This document shows, piece by piece, positions 9,648-19,946 of a stretch of DNA of 64,000 bases (within the stretch, counting starts at the first letter, position 1; each line of letters starts with the position of its first letter). Below the pieces are notes generated by a model. It had not been told where the DNA came from, did not search any database, and worked only from the letters and a program-made list of their open reading frames with translations. This DNA comes from Zobellia amurskyensis (GTDB lineage Bacteria; Bacteroidota; Bacteroidia; Flavobacteriales; Flavobacteriaceae), in NCBI RefSeq assembly GCF_009725985.1, contig NZ_RCNR01000021.1, forward strand, positions 1 to 64,000. The letters run 5' to 3'. The position numbers were made by a program, and so were the translations under genes.

Positions 9648-11441
9648 TTACAATCCCGAGTTCATAATTTCCTGTATTTCTTCTTGTGTAAGGGCCTTGT
9701 CAAATAAACGAAGCTCATCGATCAGGCTTTCGTCCGCCAAGTGGCCCCATTCCGTAAATCTAGGCGCCCCAGAACCTATGGATAGCAAATCGCATCCGGA
9801 CCAATCTATTCCACCGCTTATCACATTTTCAGAAACTACTTCACCATTAATGTATAGAACCGCATTTGAACCTGAAATGGAAAATGCCAAGTGTACCCAC
9901 CCATCGGTTGTTGGATTAATAGCTGCTAAATCACGACCGTCTAACCAAACATCAGATTCACCAGTACCAATATTTAACTTAAAAATTTCCTTTGTAGCAT
10001 CACCTTCATGTAGCAACCTAAATCCACTAGTCCTCAAGTTCTGAGTTTCAGGATAATTTCCATTTTCAGTATCTTCAGGACTCATCGTCAATACTCCTCC
10101 ATTACCTGATTCAATATCGACCTTATACCAGAGTGCAGCACTAAACTCATCAGTTGTTAAACCGTTAGAAGGAACTGTCAAATATGAATCCGCTGCTCCA
10201 GCGTAAGCACCTTCGCCAGCTACACTTTCTTCGGAAATAGAGGGTGTTCCAACCACATCGGCCTCTGCATCCGTAAACAGATTCGTGTACAAACCTTCAA
10301 AAGGCATATAGAACATCTCTCCTGGGAAATTAGGCGGATAATTGGATATTACGATACCCGAGTCATCCTGAATAATCTGTTTTACTTCATCTTGGGTGAT
10401 AGCACGATCAAATATGCGCAGCTCATCCATTAGACTTAAATCTGACTTATGATTCCAAGCCGAAAAATTGGGCTCACCGGACATGATTGAAAGAATATTC
10501 ACATCTGTCCAATCGATACCTGTTATTTGATCTTGACGGACCATCTGCCCATCAATATAAACTGTAGATTCCGTTGACGAAATTGTTAACGCTACGTTCA
10601 CCCATTCCTCTCCGGAAGGGTCAACTTCAGCAACTTCCCATCCTCCTAAATTAGTGCTACTATCCCCAGAACCTACGTTAAGCATAAGGCGTTGATTTCC
10701 ATTTGAGGCTTCGCGAAAGAACCTAAAACCACTGTTTATATTGTTTCCTCCATCTTCATTAAGCGGGGGACTCATTGCCAAAATACCGGCACGGTCAGGA
10801 ACTGCATTTAGTTTTACCCAAAAAATGGCGCTTAATTCGGTATTCTTGAATCGCTCGGGGTCTAGGGTCAAATACGCGCCTTCTGCCCCTGCATAAGCGC
10901 CATCTCCCGCTAGACTCTCCTCAGTTATTGTAGGCGAACCAATTTGTTCCGCTTCTTCAAAGCTTAATAAATCTACATACCCACCTTCAAAAGGCATATA
11001 TAGAATTTCACCAGGGTATTTTCTAATGTAGGCCGGTTCCTTAGTGAAGTTAACTACCTCACTAGTGGACTTTCCATCCAAATCTTTGGCAATAACCGTA
11101 AGCTGATGCGTTCCATCTTCAAGTTGGTCGTACACTAAATCATTTACGATCAACTTACGGTAGTCTTTAAAACTATTGTAATTGCCTATTCTATTACCAT
11201 CAAGCAGTACTTCAACCGAACCCAACTCAATATCATCTTCGGCATGGAACTTTACCGTTATCGTTGCCAACTCTTCATTCACCTTTACCGCTAAACCTTC
11301 CGCAGGCGAAGTAATGGTAATGGCCGGAGCAGAAGCGTCTGCACCCGGATCAACCTCGGTTAAGGCGTCTATGCCTTGATCACAGCTATAAAAAAGAGCA
11401 GTGAGCACCAAACACGATACTATATATTTTACATTTTTCAT
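9648..11441 (-). CDS. Surface glycan-binding lipoprotein with two LamG domains
   Basis: A 597-residue lipoprotein (lipobox cysteine C20) directly after susD, the place where surface glycan-binding proteins (SusE/SusF position) are encoded. An Ig-like domain covers about residues 38-135. Two concanavalin/LamG-like domains follow, each opening with a near copy of the same phrase (GEILYMPFEGGYVDLLSFEE and GEMFYMPFEGLYTNLFTDAE) and closing with a helix of the type LIDELRLFDKALTQEEI. No catalytic residues of GH16 or PL7 are visible, so binding rather than cleavage is most likely. It would hold the glucan near the SusCD transporter. It is 25 bp downstream of susD. The ligand is inferred from the operon only. 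Confidence 0.82.
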   Translation of the reverse strand: MKNVKYIVSCLVLTALFYSCDQGIDALTEVDPGADASAPAITITSPAEGLAVKVNEELATITVKFHAEDDIELGSVEVLLDGNRIGNYNSFKDYRKLIVNDLVYDQLEDGTHQLTVIAKDLDGKSTSEVVNFTKEPAYIRKYPGEILYMPFEGGYVDLLSFEEAEQIGSPTITEESLAGDGAYAGAEGAYLTLDPERFKNTELSAIFWVKLNAVPDRAGILAMSPPLNEDGGNNINSGFRFFREASNGNQRLMLNVGSGDSSTNLGGWEVAEVDPSGEEWVNVALTISSTESTVYIDGQMVRQDQITGIDWTDVNILSIMSGEPNFSAWNHKSDLSLMDELRIFDRAITQDEVKQIIQDDSGIVISNYPPNFPGEMFYMPFEGLYTNLFTDAEADVVGTPSISEESVAGEGAYAGAADSYLTVPSNGLTTDEFSAALWYKVDIESGNGGVLTMSPEDTENGNYPETQNLRTSGFRLLHEGDATKEIFKLNIGTGESDVWLDGRDLAAINPTTDGWVHLAFSISGSNAVLYINGEVVSENVISGGIDWSGCDLLSIGSGAPRFTEWGHLADESLIDELRLFDKALTQEEIQEIMNSGL

Positions 11442-11466
11442 CTTTCTGTTTTGTTAGTTGATTAAT

Positions 11467-13005
11467 TTAATTGCCCAATACAGGAAACTGGTCTACTTGC
11501 GGCTGCGGATAAGGCAGAAAAGTTTTTGCCTCGGTAAAGGTGCGACCGTCATATGTTAGTTCATCAAACTTTTTAAGGCGAATCATGTCGTAATAGCGCT
11601 TGCCCCATTCCATGGCCAACTCGGCAAATTTCTCATCAATGACTTGATCCAAGGTTACACCGGACAAAGCAGGAAGCCCAGCTCTTTCCCGAACCAAATT
11701 CACCGCTTGATCGGCCGACATAACAGAACCTGAAGCCCCTTGTGTCAAAGCTTCGGCATACATCAACAAGATTTCGGCATAACGGATAACATTGTTATTC
11801 TTATTACTGCCATATTCCGTTCGCCCTTCAATCAACTGATTAGAAGGTAGATAGTGTTTTCCACTTGAAAAATAACCTCGGGCAAAATCATTTATAACAT
11901 CTCCGTCTCTAGTAACATTGGTCATAAAGGAAGGTAAATCAGCATACGATGGATCGGTCTGTAGTTCTGCAATACCTCGCTCCGTAAAAAGAACACTTGT
12001 TTCCAAACGTACGGTTTCACCACGGTCTAACATGAACTTGATAAATTTAAAGCTAGGCTCAAAGAAACCCCACCCGCTGTTGGAACCTTCTACCGCTGGA
12101 GTCCAATTTTGTGGACCATAGGGGGCATATAAATGTGCGAAACGGTCGCCCTCACCTTGATTAAAGTCCGAGTACTGTAAATCAAGAATGCTCTCGTCAC
12201 TCAATTTTCCGGGCGTTTTAAAAAGCTCATAGAAATCCGGATAAAGGCTGAATTTCCCCGATGCTATAATCTGCCCGGCAGCATCTGCTACAAGCTGGTA
12301 ATTCTCTAATTCCTGATTAGCCAAAGCTTTGATGGCCAAAGCCGTATATTTGGTAACGCCTCCTTTTAAATCCGTTCTTTCATTGGGTCGCATTTCGGGT
12401 AAAACCGGAATGGCCAAATCCATCTGGTCAGAAACGTGTTGCATAACCTCTGCCTTAGTAGGCAAGGTCTCTACTTCTAAAAGTAACTCCGTATCCGAAG
12501 ACTCAGGAATAAAAATATCTCCATAAACCTGTGAAATTTGAAACAACATCATTCCGCGTAACACCTGAATTTCAGCTATATACTGGTTGCCCAACGCAAT
12601 TTCTGCATCCGTACCAAACTCTTGGTATCTAGCAATCTGCTCCATTGCTGTATGGGCCGAAATAACATCTGCATAAATGTTTTCCCAAAGGGAGTTTACC
12701 ATCCAATGATCCTTACTGTAATTGAATTTGTCCATTTCAGTAAACTCGGGCTGATCGCCAAGACCACCGGAATTAACATCGTCTCCACGCACGGAAATAA
12801 TTAAGGGTTGCTCCCATCCCCTGGAATAATAGGCCTCGTATGCTCCAACGGTAGACAACAGCATTCCAGATGCATCCGTAAAGTCTGTTCCTCCGGCAAA
12901 ATTATTGTTCAGTTCAGGTTCGTCCAATTTATCGGTACATCCCCAAACGGCCAGAACCAAAAGCAACACTAGGGAAGGTTTTGAGATTTTTTGTAATAGT
13001 TTCAT
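11467..13005 (-). CDS. SusD/RagB-family glycan-binding outer-membrane lipoprotein
   Basis: A 512-residue SusD-like protein that lids the SusC channel and binds the incoming oligosaccharide on the cell surface. The lipobox is AVWGC with C23. The N-terminal SusD-like region carries the early helices with TPR-like character (ISAHTAMEQIARYQEF, RGMMLFQISQVYGDI), and the C-terminal RagB part has the usual RYAEILLMYAEALTQ and ELAMEWGKRYYDMIRLKKFDE. Length is normal. It lies 11 bp after susC, so the two are surely cotranscribed and form one transporter complex. Confidence 0.93.
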   Translation of the reverse strand: MKLLQKISKPSLVLLLVLAVWGCTDKLDEPELNNNFAGGTDFTDASGMLLSTVGAYEAYYSRGWEQPLIISVRGDDVNSGGLGDQPEFTEMDKFNYSKDHWMVNSLWENIYADVISAHTAMEQIARYQEFGTDAEIALGNQYIAEIQVLRGMMLFQISQVYGDIFIPESSDTELLLEVETLPTKAEVMQHVSDQMDLAIPVLPEMRPNERTDLKGGVTKYTALAIKALANQELENYQLVADAAGQIIASGKFSLYPDFYELFKTPGKLSDESILDLQYSDFNQGEGDRFAHLYAPYGPQNWTPAVEGSNSGWGFFEPSFKFIKFMLDRGETVRLETSVLFTERGIAELQTDPSYADLPSFMTNVTRDGDVINDFARGYFSSGKHYLPSNQLIEGRTEYGSNKNNNVIRYAEILLMYAEALTQGASGSVMSADQAVNLVRERAGLPALSGVTLDQVIDEKFAELAMEWGKRYYDMIRLKKFDELTYDGRTFTEAKTFLPYPQPQVDQFPVLGN

Positions 13006-13016
13006 AGTCGCTATTT

Positions 13017-16000
13017 TTATATTTTAATATTTACTCCTACCGTATAGATAGCAGGTATTGGGTATGTATCATTGTCCACGCCATTAGACACTTCTGGACT
13101 AAAGCCATTGTAGTTAAAGACCGATAAAGGTTTCTCTGCCGTTACATAAATACGGGTTCGCGGAAGCCCTTTGATAGCTCCATCCTTATTAATGGTATAG
13201 CCTAAAGTGATATTCTGAATTCTAAAGAAATCCCCTTTTTCGATAAAGAAATCACTCAACTGCTGATTCCAACCTTTTCTAATACCTGCCGAAGAAGGAT
13301 AACTGTTAGAAGTACCTTCTCCATGCCACCTGTTCAGCGCAAAATCACGGTCCCAGTTGGTATCATTGGTAAAGATGACCTCGCCACGTTTACGGTTTAG
13401 AATTTTGTTTCCACCTTGACCTAATGCGGCAGCCGAGAAATCCCAGCCTTTATAATTAAAGCCCATATTGAAACCAAAAGAATAGGTTGGCAAGTAATTG
13501 CCCAACATAACACGATCATCTGCGGTAATGCCATCTACCCCATCCTGATCTTTAAATTTTAAGTCTCCAGGTACAATAGTTCTTCCATTGGCAATTTCTA
13601 CTTGCGCTGCAGGATCAGCCGCTATTTGCGCATCGTTTTGGTAGACGCCATCAACCTCTAGGCCGAAGAAAGAAAAAACAGGGTCACCTACTCGGGTACG
13701 TTGCCTGAACTCTGCAGAACCGGTATCAATATTCAATTGACGGTCCGTATCCAATACTTCATTTTTTAAGGATGAAAAATTAGCACCCAACGAGTAACTG
13801 AAATCATCCGAAACCTGATCGTTCCAGTTTAAGGCCACTTCAAGACCTTGGTTTCTAATTTCACCAACATTCTGTCGGGTAGCATCAGGAATCAATGGAA
13901 CTTCAATAGGAATTACGGCGTCCTTGGTATCCCTTACGTAATAATCAGCTTCCAACGAAAGTCTATTATTAAAAGAACGAGCGGATATACCAACGTTTAC
14001 CTCTTCTGTAACTTCCCACTTTAGTGCCGTAAAATTACTAGTTGTATTTACCCCACTTACCATAGTATCCCCAAAGGCCGTAGTTACTACCGTAGAAGTA
14101 ATAGCTCCTTCACTGCCAGGTACTTTATCATTACCTAATTTACCCCAGCTACCTCGGAATTTAAGAAAGTCGAAAACACCGTTGTCCTGCATAAAGTTTT
14201 CCTCGGACAGCACCCATCCTGCACCAATAGTTGGAAAATAGCCCCACTTTTCTTGATACTTGTTGGTACCATCTGCACGGTACGTACCGTATAAGAGATA
14301 TCTATTATCATAATTATAGGAAACCCTACCAAAGAATGATAGACCGTACTCACGGCGACCATCATCCTTAACATCATCCTGCACGATAGTCTGCGCTTGA
14401 TCTAAATAATAAGCCTCTTCTCCTGATAGTGGAAAGTTTAAGCCTTTAGCCTCCAAGCGCTCAAAAGACTCGTCTCTAAAAGAAGAGCCTCCTAAAACGG
14501 TTAAATTATGTTTCCCAAAAGATTCGGTATACGTTAAGGTGTTGTCCCAAATTTGATTAGAGTAGGTATCGTTACGCTTTAAAAGCTCTGCATTTTCCCG
14601 TTGAAAACCATTTCCTATAAAGTAAGGTAAACGTACCTCGCTACGCTCAATGGTTTCAAAATTATGATTGTATGCTGTCTTAAAAGTCAATTTTTCAGGA
14701 ATAATATGTACCTGAGCATAAAAATTGGCCAATACATTTCTGATTTTAGAACGTAATTCGCTATTATCCATAGTTGGGAACGGATTCTGTCCGCCACGAT
14801 ATCCTAAGTCTTGCGCATTTGCATAATTGGTAGGGAATACATTTTCGTTCCCTGCAAGGTTTTGATCGTTTACAGGAAGTATAGGAACCGCATAATAGGC
14901 CAATCGGAAAGCCGAGTTTTCCGCATCGTAACGGGTAGCGTTGCTTATCACCATATTTCCTCCAACGGTCAAATTATCGTTTACCTTAAAATCTATCTTA
15001 CTTCTAAGATTAAAGCGCTCATACTCATTCTTCATTTTAAGGATACCCTGTTGCCCAAAATAGTTGGCCCCAATGGCATAGGTAGCATTATCACTACCGC
15101 CGGTAACTCCCAAACTATGGTTTTGAATCAATGCCGGTCTTAGTATTTCATCATACCAGTCCGTATTTACATTAGGTACATTGGGGTTGATTCGGCTACG
15201 GCCGTAGCGCTGCATGGCATTGTCTATAAATTGAATGTCAGGTGCAGAACCGGATTCTTGCGCCAAGGTCACGAATTGCTCCGAATTGGCCAGTTTTAAC
15301 ACGTTCTGTGCCACTTGAAAGCCCGAATACCCATCATAAGTAATCTCGGCCTTCTGATTGTATGCCCCAGATTTAGTTTCTATGAGCACTACCCCATTGG
15401 CTGCTCGTACGCCATAAATAGCAGCAGCCGATGCATCCTTTAATACCGAAATAGAAGTGATGTCCGTAGTATTTAAAAAGTCGATATCATCAAAGAACAT
15501 TCCGTCTACCACATAAAGTGGACCAGAAGCACCTGTATCGTACGAACCGATACCACGCACACGAATTGTTGGACCTTGACCGGGGCTTCCGTTGCTCACC
15601 ACTTGTAGACCGGCAACTTTACCTTGTAAGGCCTGCATAGGTGAACCCGTTGGTGTAGCGGCCAGCTCCTCTGCCTTAATCGTGGTAATGGAAGACGTAA
15701 GGTCTTTTGACTTCATTTCGCCATAACCAATAACCACTACTTCATCTAAGGCTTGAGCATCCTCAGATAAGCTTACATTAATACTTGCTTGCCCGTTCAC
15801 GGCAATTTCTTGAGATGTAAAACCGATATAGCTTACCACTAAGGTTGCATCTTCATCTACACTGTTGAGCGTGTAGTTTCCGTCAAAATCCGTTTGGGTT
15901 CCTGTTGTGGTACCTTTTAAAACGATACTTGCTCCCGGAAGTGGCTCTCCATTGGCATCGCTTATTATACCCGTAACAGTAATTCCATCTTGGGCAAACA

Positions 16001-16055
16001 ACACCAGTTGAAAGAGAAAGAAGCATATCGATAAAAAAATGTTTCTTATTTTCAT
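13017..16055 (-). CDS. SusC/RagA-family TonB-dependent glycan transporter
   Basis: A 1012-residue outer-membrane TonB-dependent transporter, first gene of the glucan operon. After the signal peptide comes the carboxypeptidase-regulatory-like domain (ISDANGEPLPGASIVLKGTT, about 28-105), then a likely TonB box (ALDEVVVIGYG), the plug with the SusC signature (VRGIGSYDTGASGPLYVVDG, SVLKDASAAAIYGVRAANGV) and a 22-strand barrel. There is no N-terminal STN domain, so signalling to an anti-sigma factor is not expected; control more likely comes from the LuxR-type regulator upstream. Length is typical. The 263 bp upstream contain dyads and direct repeats described separately. Confidence 0.95.
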   Translation of the reverse strand: MKIRNIFLSICFFLFQLVLFAQDGITVTGIISDANGEPLPGASIVLKGTTTGTQTDFDGNYTLNSVDEDATLVVSYIGFTSQEIAVNGQASINVSLSEDAQALDEVVVIGYGEMKSKDLTSSITTIKAEELAATPTGSPMQALQGKVAGLQVVSNGSPGQGPTIRVRGIGSYDTGASGPLYVVDGMFFDDIDFLNTTDITSISVLKDASAAAIYGVRAANGVVLIETKSGAYNQKAEITYDGYSGFQVAQNVLKLANSEQFVTLAQESGSAPDIQFIDNAMQRYGRSRINPNVPNVNTDWYDEILRPALIQNHSLGVTGGSDNATYAIGANYFGQQGILKMKNEYERFNLRSKIDFKVNDNLTVGGNMVISNATRYDAENSAFRLAYYAVPILPVNDQNLAGNENVFPTNYANAQDLGYRGGQNPFPTMDNSELRSKIRNVLANFYAQVHIIPEKLTFKTAYNHNFETIERSEVRLPYFIGNGFQRENAELLKRNDTYSNQIWDNTLTYTESFGKHNLTVLGGSSFRDESFERLEAKGLNFPLSGEEAYYLDQAQTIVQDDVKDDGRREYGLSFFGRVSYNYDNRYLLYGTYRADGTNKYQEKWGYFPTIGAGWVLSEENFMQDNGVFDFLKFRGSWGKLGNDKVPGSEGAITSTVVTTAFGDTMVSGVNTTSNFTALKWEVTEEVNVGISARSFNNRLSLEADYYVRDTKDAVIPIEVPLIPDATRQNVGEIRNQGLEVALNWNDQVSDDFSYSLGANFSSLKNEVLDTDRQLNIDTGSAEFRQRTRVGDPVFSFFGLEVDGVYQNDAQIAADPAAQVEIANGRTIVPGDLKFKDQDGVDGITADDRVMLGNYLPTYSFGFNMGFNYKGWDFSAAALGQGGNKILNRKRGEVIFTNDTNWDRDFALNRWHGEGTSNSYPSSAGIRKGWNQQLSDFFIEKGDFFRIQNITLGYTINKDGAIKGLPRTRIYVTAEKPLSVFNYNGFSPEVSNGVDNDTYPIPAIYTVGVNIKI

Positions 16056-16318
16056 AATTGTCTAAAAGTTGAGTTATAAATTTATCAATCTGTTAAATTC
16101 AAGCACAAGTTATCAAAATGACCTCCTCACATTTTTGAGAAAGGGTACATAAAAAGTACATCAGTCCTTATAGTGGACTTAAGCCCCGTAATACACGCTA
16201 TTTGCAGTAGTCCTAATGTTAAGTAAGTATTAAACTTTAACATTGTGATGTAGTGTTGATGTAGTAGTTTAATCTAATGAAAATTAGATATGTAAGAATT
16301 GTATGGTTATAACACCAT
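16056..16318 (-). promoter_or_regulatory. Leader/promoter region of the glucan operon
   Basis: This 263 bp gap separates the regulator gene from susC on the same strand and must carry the susC promoter. I see no exact TAnnTTTG box for the minus strand. It holds an 8 bp inverted repeat (AATGTTAA at 16215-16222 and TTAACATT at 16237-16244) and next to it an 8 bp direct repeat (GATGTAGT at 16247-16254 and 16258-16265) spaced by 11 bp, one helical turn. Both lie about 160-210 bp upstream of the susC start, a plausible site for an activator. The regulator coding end is only about 55 bp away. Binding is inferred, not shown. Confidence 0.4.
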
Positions 16319-19075
16319 CTATTTGAACTTAATTAAAAAATTGGATAGGTTTTGTGAACTATCTATACCCAATTTCTTCCTTAAACGGTACCGATGTATT
16401 TCTACACCACGTATAGAAATGGCCATAAGAGGAGCTATTTCCTTACTGGACAAATTCATTTTTAGATAGGCACAAAGCTTCAAATCTTTAGGGGTCAGTT
16501 TTGGGAACTGCTGTAATAAATTGTCAAAGAAATCATCGTGAAGTTCTTTAAAATTGACTTCAAAATTCTTCCAATCTTCATTCTCGTTAATAGACCCATC
16601 CAGTTTTTTGGTCAGCGAACGGTAACGTTGTTTGTTTGGGAAAGCATCCTTGTTTAAGACCATTAAATCTTTTAGCTCTAGAATAAGCTCGTTCTTTTTG
16701 GCTACGCTCATTGTGGTTCGGGCCAATTCGGTCTGTTTGCGTTTTATTTCTTTCTCTAGTTTTTCTTTCTCTAATTGTGCCAGACGTTCTTCCTGCTCAC
16801 GTTGTAACCGTATTTTTAAAATCTCGTGCTTTCTTCTGAGTTTTTGCCTGTTGTACCAACGTACTCCCAAAACAATCAAAACTAAAATCAACACATACCC
16901 CAACATACTTAGTTTAGACAGGTACCAAGGAGAGGCTATTGCAAAAGCAATGGTTTTAGGACTGCTCATTCTGTTGTCCATAGTCACGGAATGTACATTT
17001 AATGTATAATCACCATGAGGTAGGTTTTGAAACTCCAATGTACCTTGGGTTCGGTATGCTTCTTGTTCTAAAGGACCTTTTAGCTCATAATAATACCTAG
17101 GTTGTACCATACTGGGCACCGACAACTGAAGTATCAATTCTTGAGAATGCGCATAAGGCACCCCAAAAAGGGAGTCTTTAACGGAATACCTCTCTTGATC
17201 ATCCTTAAAGAAGGTAAGCTCCGGAACAGGAATAGCATTCGTGTTCAATTGCCGCTGCAACTGGGCAATGTTCATTTTTGCAAAACCGTCACTCAACGTT
17301 AAAAGGTAAATGGAGTCATTGCGTTTTACCGCTCGCTCCATATCGGGCATTAAGCGCTGGTTCAATTGGGTTTCACTTATCGCTATGGCATTGTTCCGCA
17401 AATCCGTATACAGAAGTTCTTTGGTATCGGCATCCTTTAAAAACCAAAAGTGCTCACCATCTGAGTAAATAAGCGATTTATTTGTAAAAGGCTCAAACTC
17501 TTCTAAAGTTGCTATTTTACCTACTAGAGGGTCATATTTAAACCAATTACCCTCACTTTGCATTACAATCTGGTTTTTAATGCGATACAACCTTACGTTG
17601 TAAATATTGGGTAATACCGTGGTATTAAAAGCAGTTTTCTCTTCTACGGCGGTCAAATCCTCGTTCAGTTTAAAACGAAAGAGGCCTTTATAATGGTGCG
17701 CTGCCCAAATGGTACGATTGTCTTCAAAACACAATTGTTTTACGGGAAAGTCAATTCCTGTAACCGTACTTACATTCCACCTATTATTGGAATCCTTTAT
17801 ATACTTGGTTACTCCTGTATATGTCCCTTGCAAAAAGACATTGTTCTTTTCCGGAACCTTTACAAACTGATAGCCTCCAGCACGATCGGATATTTTAGTG
17901 AGTTTCTCACCATCTACTTTAAAAGTTCCCGTATTATGGCCGGCCAAAACATCATTAGCAATTAACTCCAGGTCCCAAACATGGCCTTGTGAACCCTCAA
18001 AAAATTGAAGTTCATCATCCTTAAAATAATAAATGCCCGTGTTACTACCCAAATACATGGAGTTGTCTTGTATAGCCACATCATGAGTTGTACCTAGGGC
18101 CCCTGTATGATCCGTATAAAATGTTATAGCCGAGTTTACTTGAATACGGTCCATGCCACTCTCCAGCCCTACCCAGAATTGGTCTTTGAATTTAGCCAGA
18201 GATAATACGGTATTGTTCTGAAGTCCTGTTTTCCTATTCAAATTACGATAGGACCCCGAAGCGGAATCAAAAAGATAAATTCCGTTTTTAATGGTTCCAA
18301 AAGCAATTTCGCCCGTCTCCAAAGCAATCAGCTTATTGAGCTGATATTTCTTTAAAAGGCTGTTCATATTTTCATCCAACGATGTAAACTGTCCGTTTTG
18401 ATATACTACACAACCGTTTAATTGTGTACCAATGAGCAGGCCGTCCTTAAAAGATGCCATGTCCGTTACCGTCTGGTCCTTAAGTACGTCATCATTTCCT
18501 ATGGGTTCCAACTTTTCGCCATTTACCACATAAAGCCCCAAGTTTTTGGCCGCTACGAAAACCTTGCCATCATAAACGGCCAGTCCCGTAATAACAAATT
18601 CAGGGTCTATTACCGTAATACGGCCCTCCTCATATTTATAAAGTGCCGAAAACGAACGGAAGTAAACAGCTTCTTTAAAAGGTAAAATCTGCCAGAATTC
18701 TTCACTCGTAAATGTATGGTTTTGAATCAAATGGGTAAGTGAGGTGTAATTCAGCTCCCCTGTTTCCGTGGTTTGCCAATATCCGAATTCCTCATAAGAA
18801 CCTGTATAGACCTTGTCCCTTACCGAAGTTACCGATCGTAAAATTGTAGCGTTCGGTAACTTGTTCAAAATCCACTCCTCACCATTAAAAGAAAGTAAAC
18901 CTTTGTCATTGGCAGAAAAAACGTGGCCTTTTTCATCTACGGTCAACCCCCAATTTTGAGCTCCCGCATTGTATTCAAAAACTTTATAGTTATAAATGGG
19001 CGGCAATAAGGTCTGAGTGCTTGAGACCCATGGCAATAGAAATAGTAAAAAGCATATGTAATATCCGTTTCTCAT
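16319..19075 (-). CDS. Membrane-spanning LuxR-type regulator with beta-propeller sensor
   Basis: A 918-residue regulator: signal peptide (1-20), a periplasmic Reg_prop-type beta-propeller sensor (about 25-620), a Y_Y_Y immunoglobulin-like domain (about 625-710), one membrane helix (LSMLGYVLILVLIVLGVRWY), a long charged coiled coil (about 745-790) and a C-terminal LuxR/GerE-type helix-turn-helix (LTPKDLKLCAYLKMNLSSKE, then IAPLMAISIRGVEIHRYRLR). There is no histidine kinase or receiver domain, so the sensor and DNA-binding parts are joined directly across the membrane, a layout common in Flavobacteriia. It lies upstream of susC in the same orientation and probably senses a glucan oligosaccharide and activates that operon. 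A minus-strand TATCTTTG box lies 46-53 bp upstream of its start. Confidence 0.85.
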   Translation of the reverse strand: MRNGYYICFLLFLLPWVSSTQTLLPPIYNYKVFEYNAGAQNWGLTVDEKGHVFSANDKGLLSFNGEEWILNKLPNATILRSVTSVRDKVYTGSYEEFGYWQTTETGELNYTSLTHLIQNHTFTSEEFWQILPFKEAVYFRSFSALYKYEEGRITVIDPEFVITGLAVYDGKVFVAAKNLGLYVVNGEKLEPIGNDDVLKDQTVTDMASFKDGLLIGTQLNGCVVYQNGQFTSLDENMNSLLKKYQLNKLIALETGEIAFGTIKNGIYLFDSASGSYRNLNRKTGLQNNTVLSLAKFKDQFWVGLESGMDRIQVNSAITFYTDHTGALGTTHDVAIQDNSMYLGSNTGIYYFKDDELQFFEGSQGHVWDLELIANDVLAGHNTGTFKVDGEKLTKISDRAGGYQFVKVPEKNNVFLQGTYTGVTKYIKDSNNRWNVSTVTGIDFPVKQLCFEDNRTIWAAHHYKGLFRFKLNEDLTAVEEKTAFNTTVLPNIYNVRLYRIKNQIVMQSEGNWFKYDPLVGKIATLEEFEPFTNKSLIYSDGEHFWFLKDADTKELLYTDLRNNAIAISETQLNQRLMPDMERAVKRNDSIYLLTLSDGFAKMNIAQLQRQLNTNAIPVPELTFFKDDQERYSVKDSLFGVPYAHSQELILQLSVPSMVQPRYYYELKGPLEQEAYRTQGTLEFQNLPHGDYTLNVHSVTMDNRMSSPKTIAFAIASPWYLSKLSMLGYVLILVLIVLGVRWYNRQKLRRKHEILKIRLQREQEERLAQLEKEKLEKEIKRKQTELARTTMSVAKKNELILELKDLMVLNKDAFPNKQRYRSLTKKLDGSINENEDWKNFEVNFKELHDDFFDNLLQQFPKLTPKDLKLCAYLKMNLSSKEIAPLMAISIRGVEIHRYRLRKKLGIDSSQNLSNFLIKFK

Positions 19076-19404
19076 CTACATTTATTTCTTTTCATGTTAA
19101 CAGAAGTAGCGCTACAGTAGCAAAGATAAACAGTTTAAGGAACCTTATCCATATAGTTCAAGAATGAGCGGCCATCTTAAAAATGCCCATAGCTAAGTTG
19201 ATAGTTTCCCTTACGTGGAATTATTCAATGATTTTCTAAGTAGGTATGGAGGAAAGGAAAAAAGGTAGAAAACGGGTAGAATTATGTAATTTTGAATGTT
19301 TATTTGGTTGATACAAGTTCATTTTTGAAAAGAGAGCAAAGTATCAACACACTTTTTTACATTCGGTTGTACCTAGCGATGTATGACAAACACCCATTTA
19401 ATTT
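19076..19404. other. Divergent intergenic region between regulator and deaminase genes
   Basis: These 329 bp contain no convincing gene on either strand. The only clear signal is the minus-strand -7 box at 19121-19128. It must also hold the promoter for the plus-strand deaminase gene, for which I see no exact box. The deaminase-side sequence is AT-rich with runs of T and A but no strong dyad. Confidence 0.5.
19121..19128 (-). promoter_or_regulatory. Candidate -7 promoter box for the LuxR-type regulator
   Basis: On the minus strand the sequence is TATCTTTG, an exact match to the Bacteroidota sigma-ABfr -7 consensus TAnnTTTG, 46 bp from the ATG of the regulator. I do not see a good -33 TTG at the usual spacing, so the call rests on the single box and its position. 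Confidence 0.45.
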
Positions 19405-19887
19405 ATGAATATGATGAAAGAACATGAAGTTTTTATGCGCCGGGCTATTGAGATGGCGGCCAAAGGAATGAACTCAAATGCCGGTGGCCCTTTTGGCGCT
19501 GTAGTGGTAAAGGATGGTGAAATAATTGCCGAAGGCCACAATAAAGTAACCTCTACGAACGACCCTACCGCCCATGCAGAAATGGTAGTAATCAGGGAAG
19601 CTTGTAGTAAATTGAATAGTTTTCAACTAACTGACTGCATTATTTATACCTCTTGTGAACCCTGCCCTATGTGCTTTGGTGCTATCTACTGGGCAAGACC
19701 TAAAGCGGTATACTACGGCTGTGATAAGGCCGATGCGAAAGCGATAGATTTTGATGACCAATTTATCTATGATGAACTGGATAAAGACATGGAAGACAGG
19801 CAGATTTATTTTAAGCAAATGCTACAAGATGATGCGGTTCAAGTTTTTAATAACTGGGCAGAAAAACACGATAAAACCAAGTACTAG
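19405..19887 (+). CDS. Nucleoside/guanine deaminase of the cytidine-deaminase fold
   Basis: A 160-residue zinc-dependent deaminase. The zinc and catalytic motifs are intact: PTAHAEMVVI (HAE) and SCEPCPMCFGA (PCxxC). The following segment ARPKAVYYGCDKADAKAIDF and the C-terminal part resemble Bacillus-type guanine deaminase GuaD, which converts guanine to xanthine, more than TadA tRNA deaminases. The size fits GuaD. Three near-by ATG codons (19405, 19411, 19414) can start it; the first is used here. Its neighbour is a broken acetyltransferase gene, so the context gives no pathway. TadA or another purine deaminase is the alternative. Confidence 0.82.
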   Translation: MNMMKEHEVFMRRAIEMAAKGMNSNAGGPFGAVVVKDGEIIAEGHNKVTSTNDPTAHAEMVVIREACSKLNSFQLTDCIIYTSCEPCPMCFGAIYWARPKAVYYGCDKADAKAIDFDDQFIYDELDKDMEDRQIYFKQMLQDDAVQVFNNWAEKHDKTKY

Positions 19888-19946
19888 TGTTACTATCAAA
19901 AATTGATATTCTATTTAAAGAAGCCTTCCATTGAATCTAGACGACT

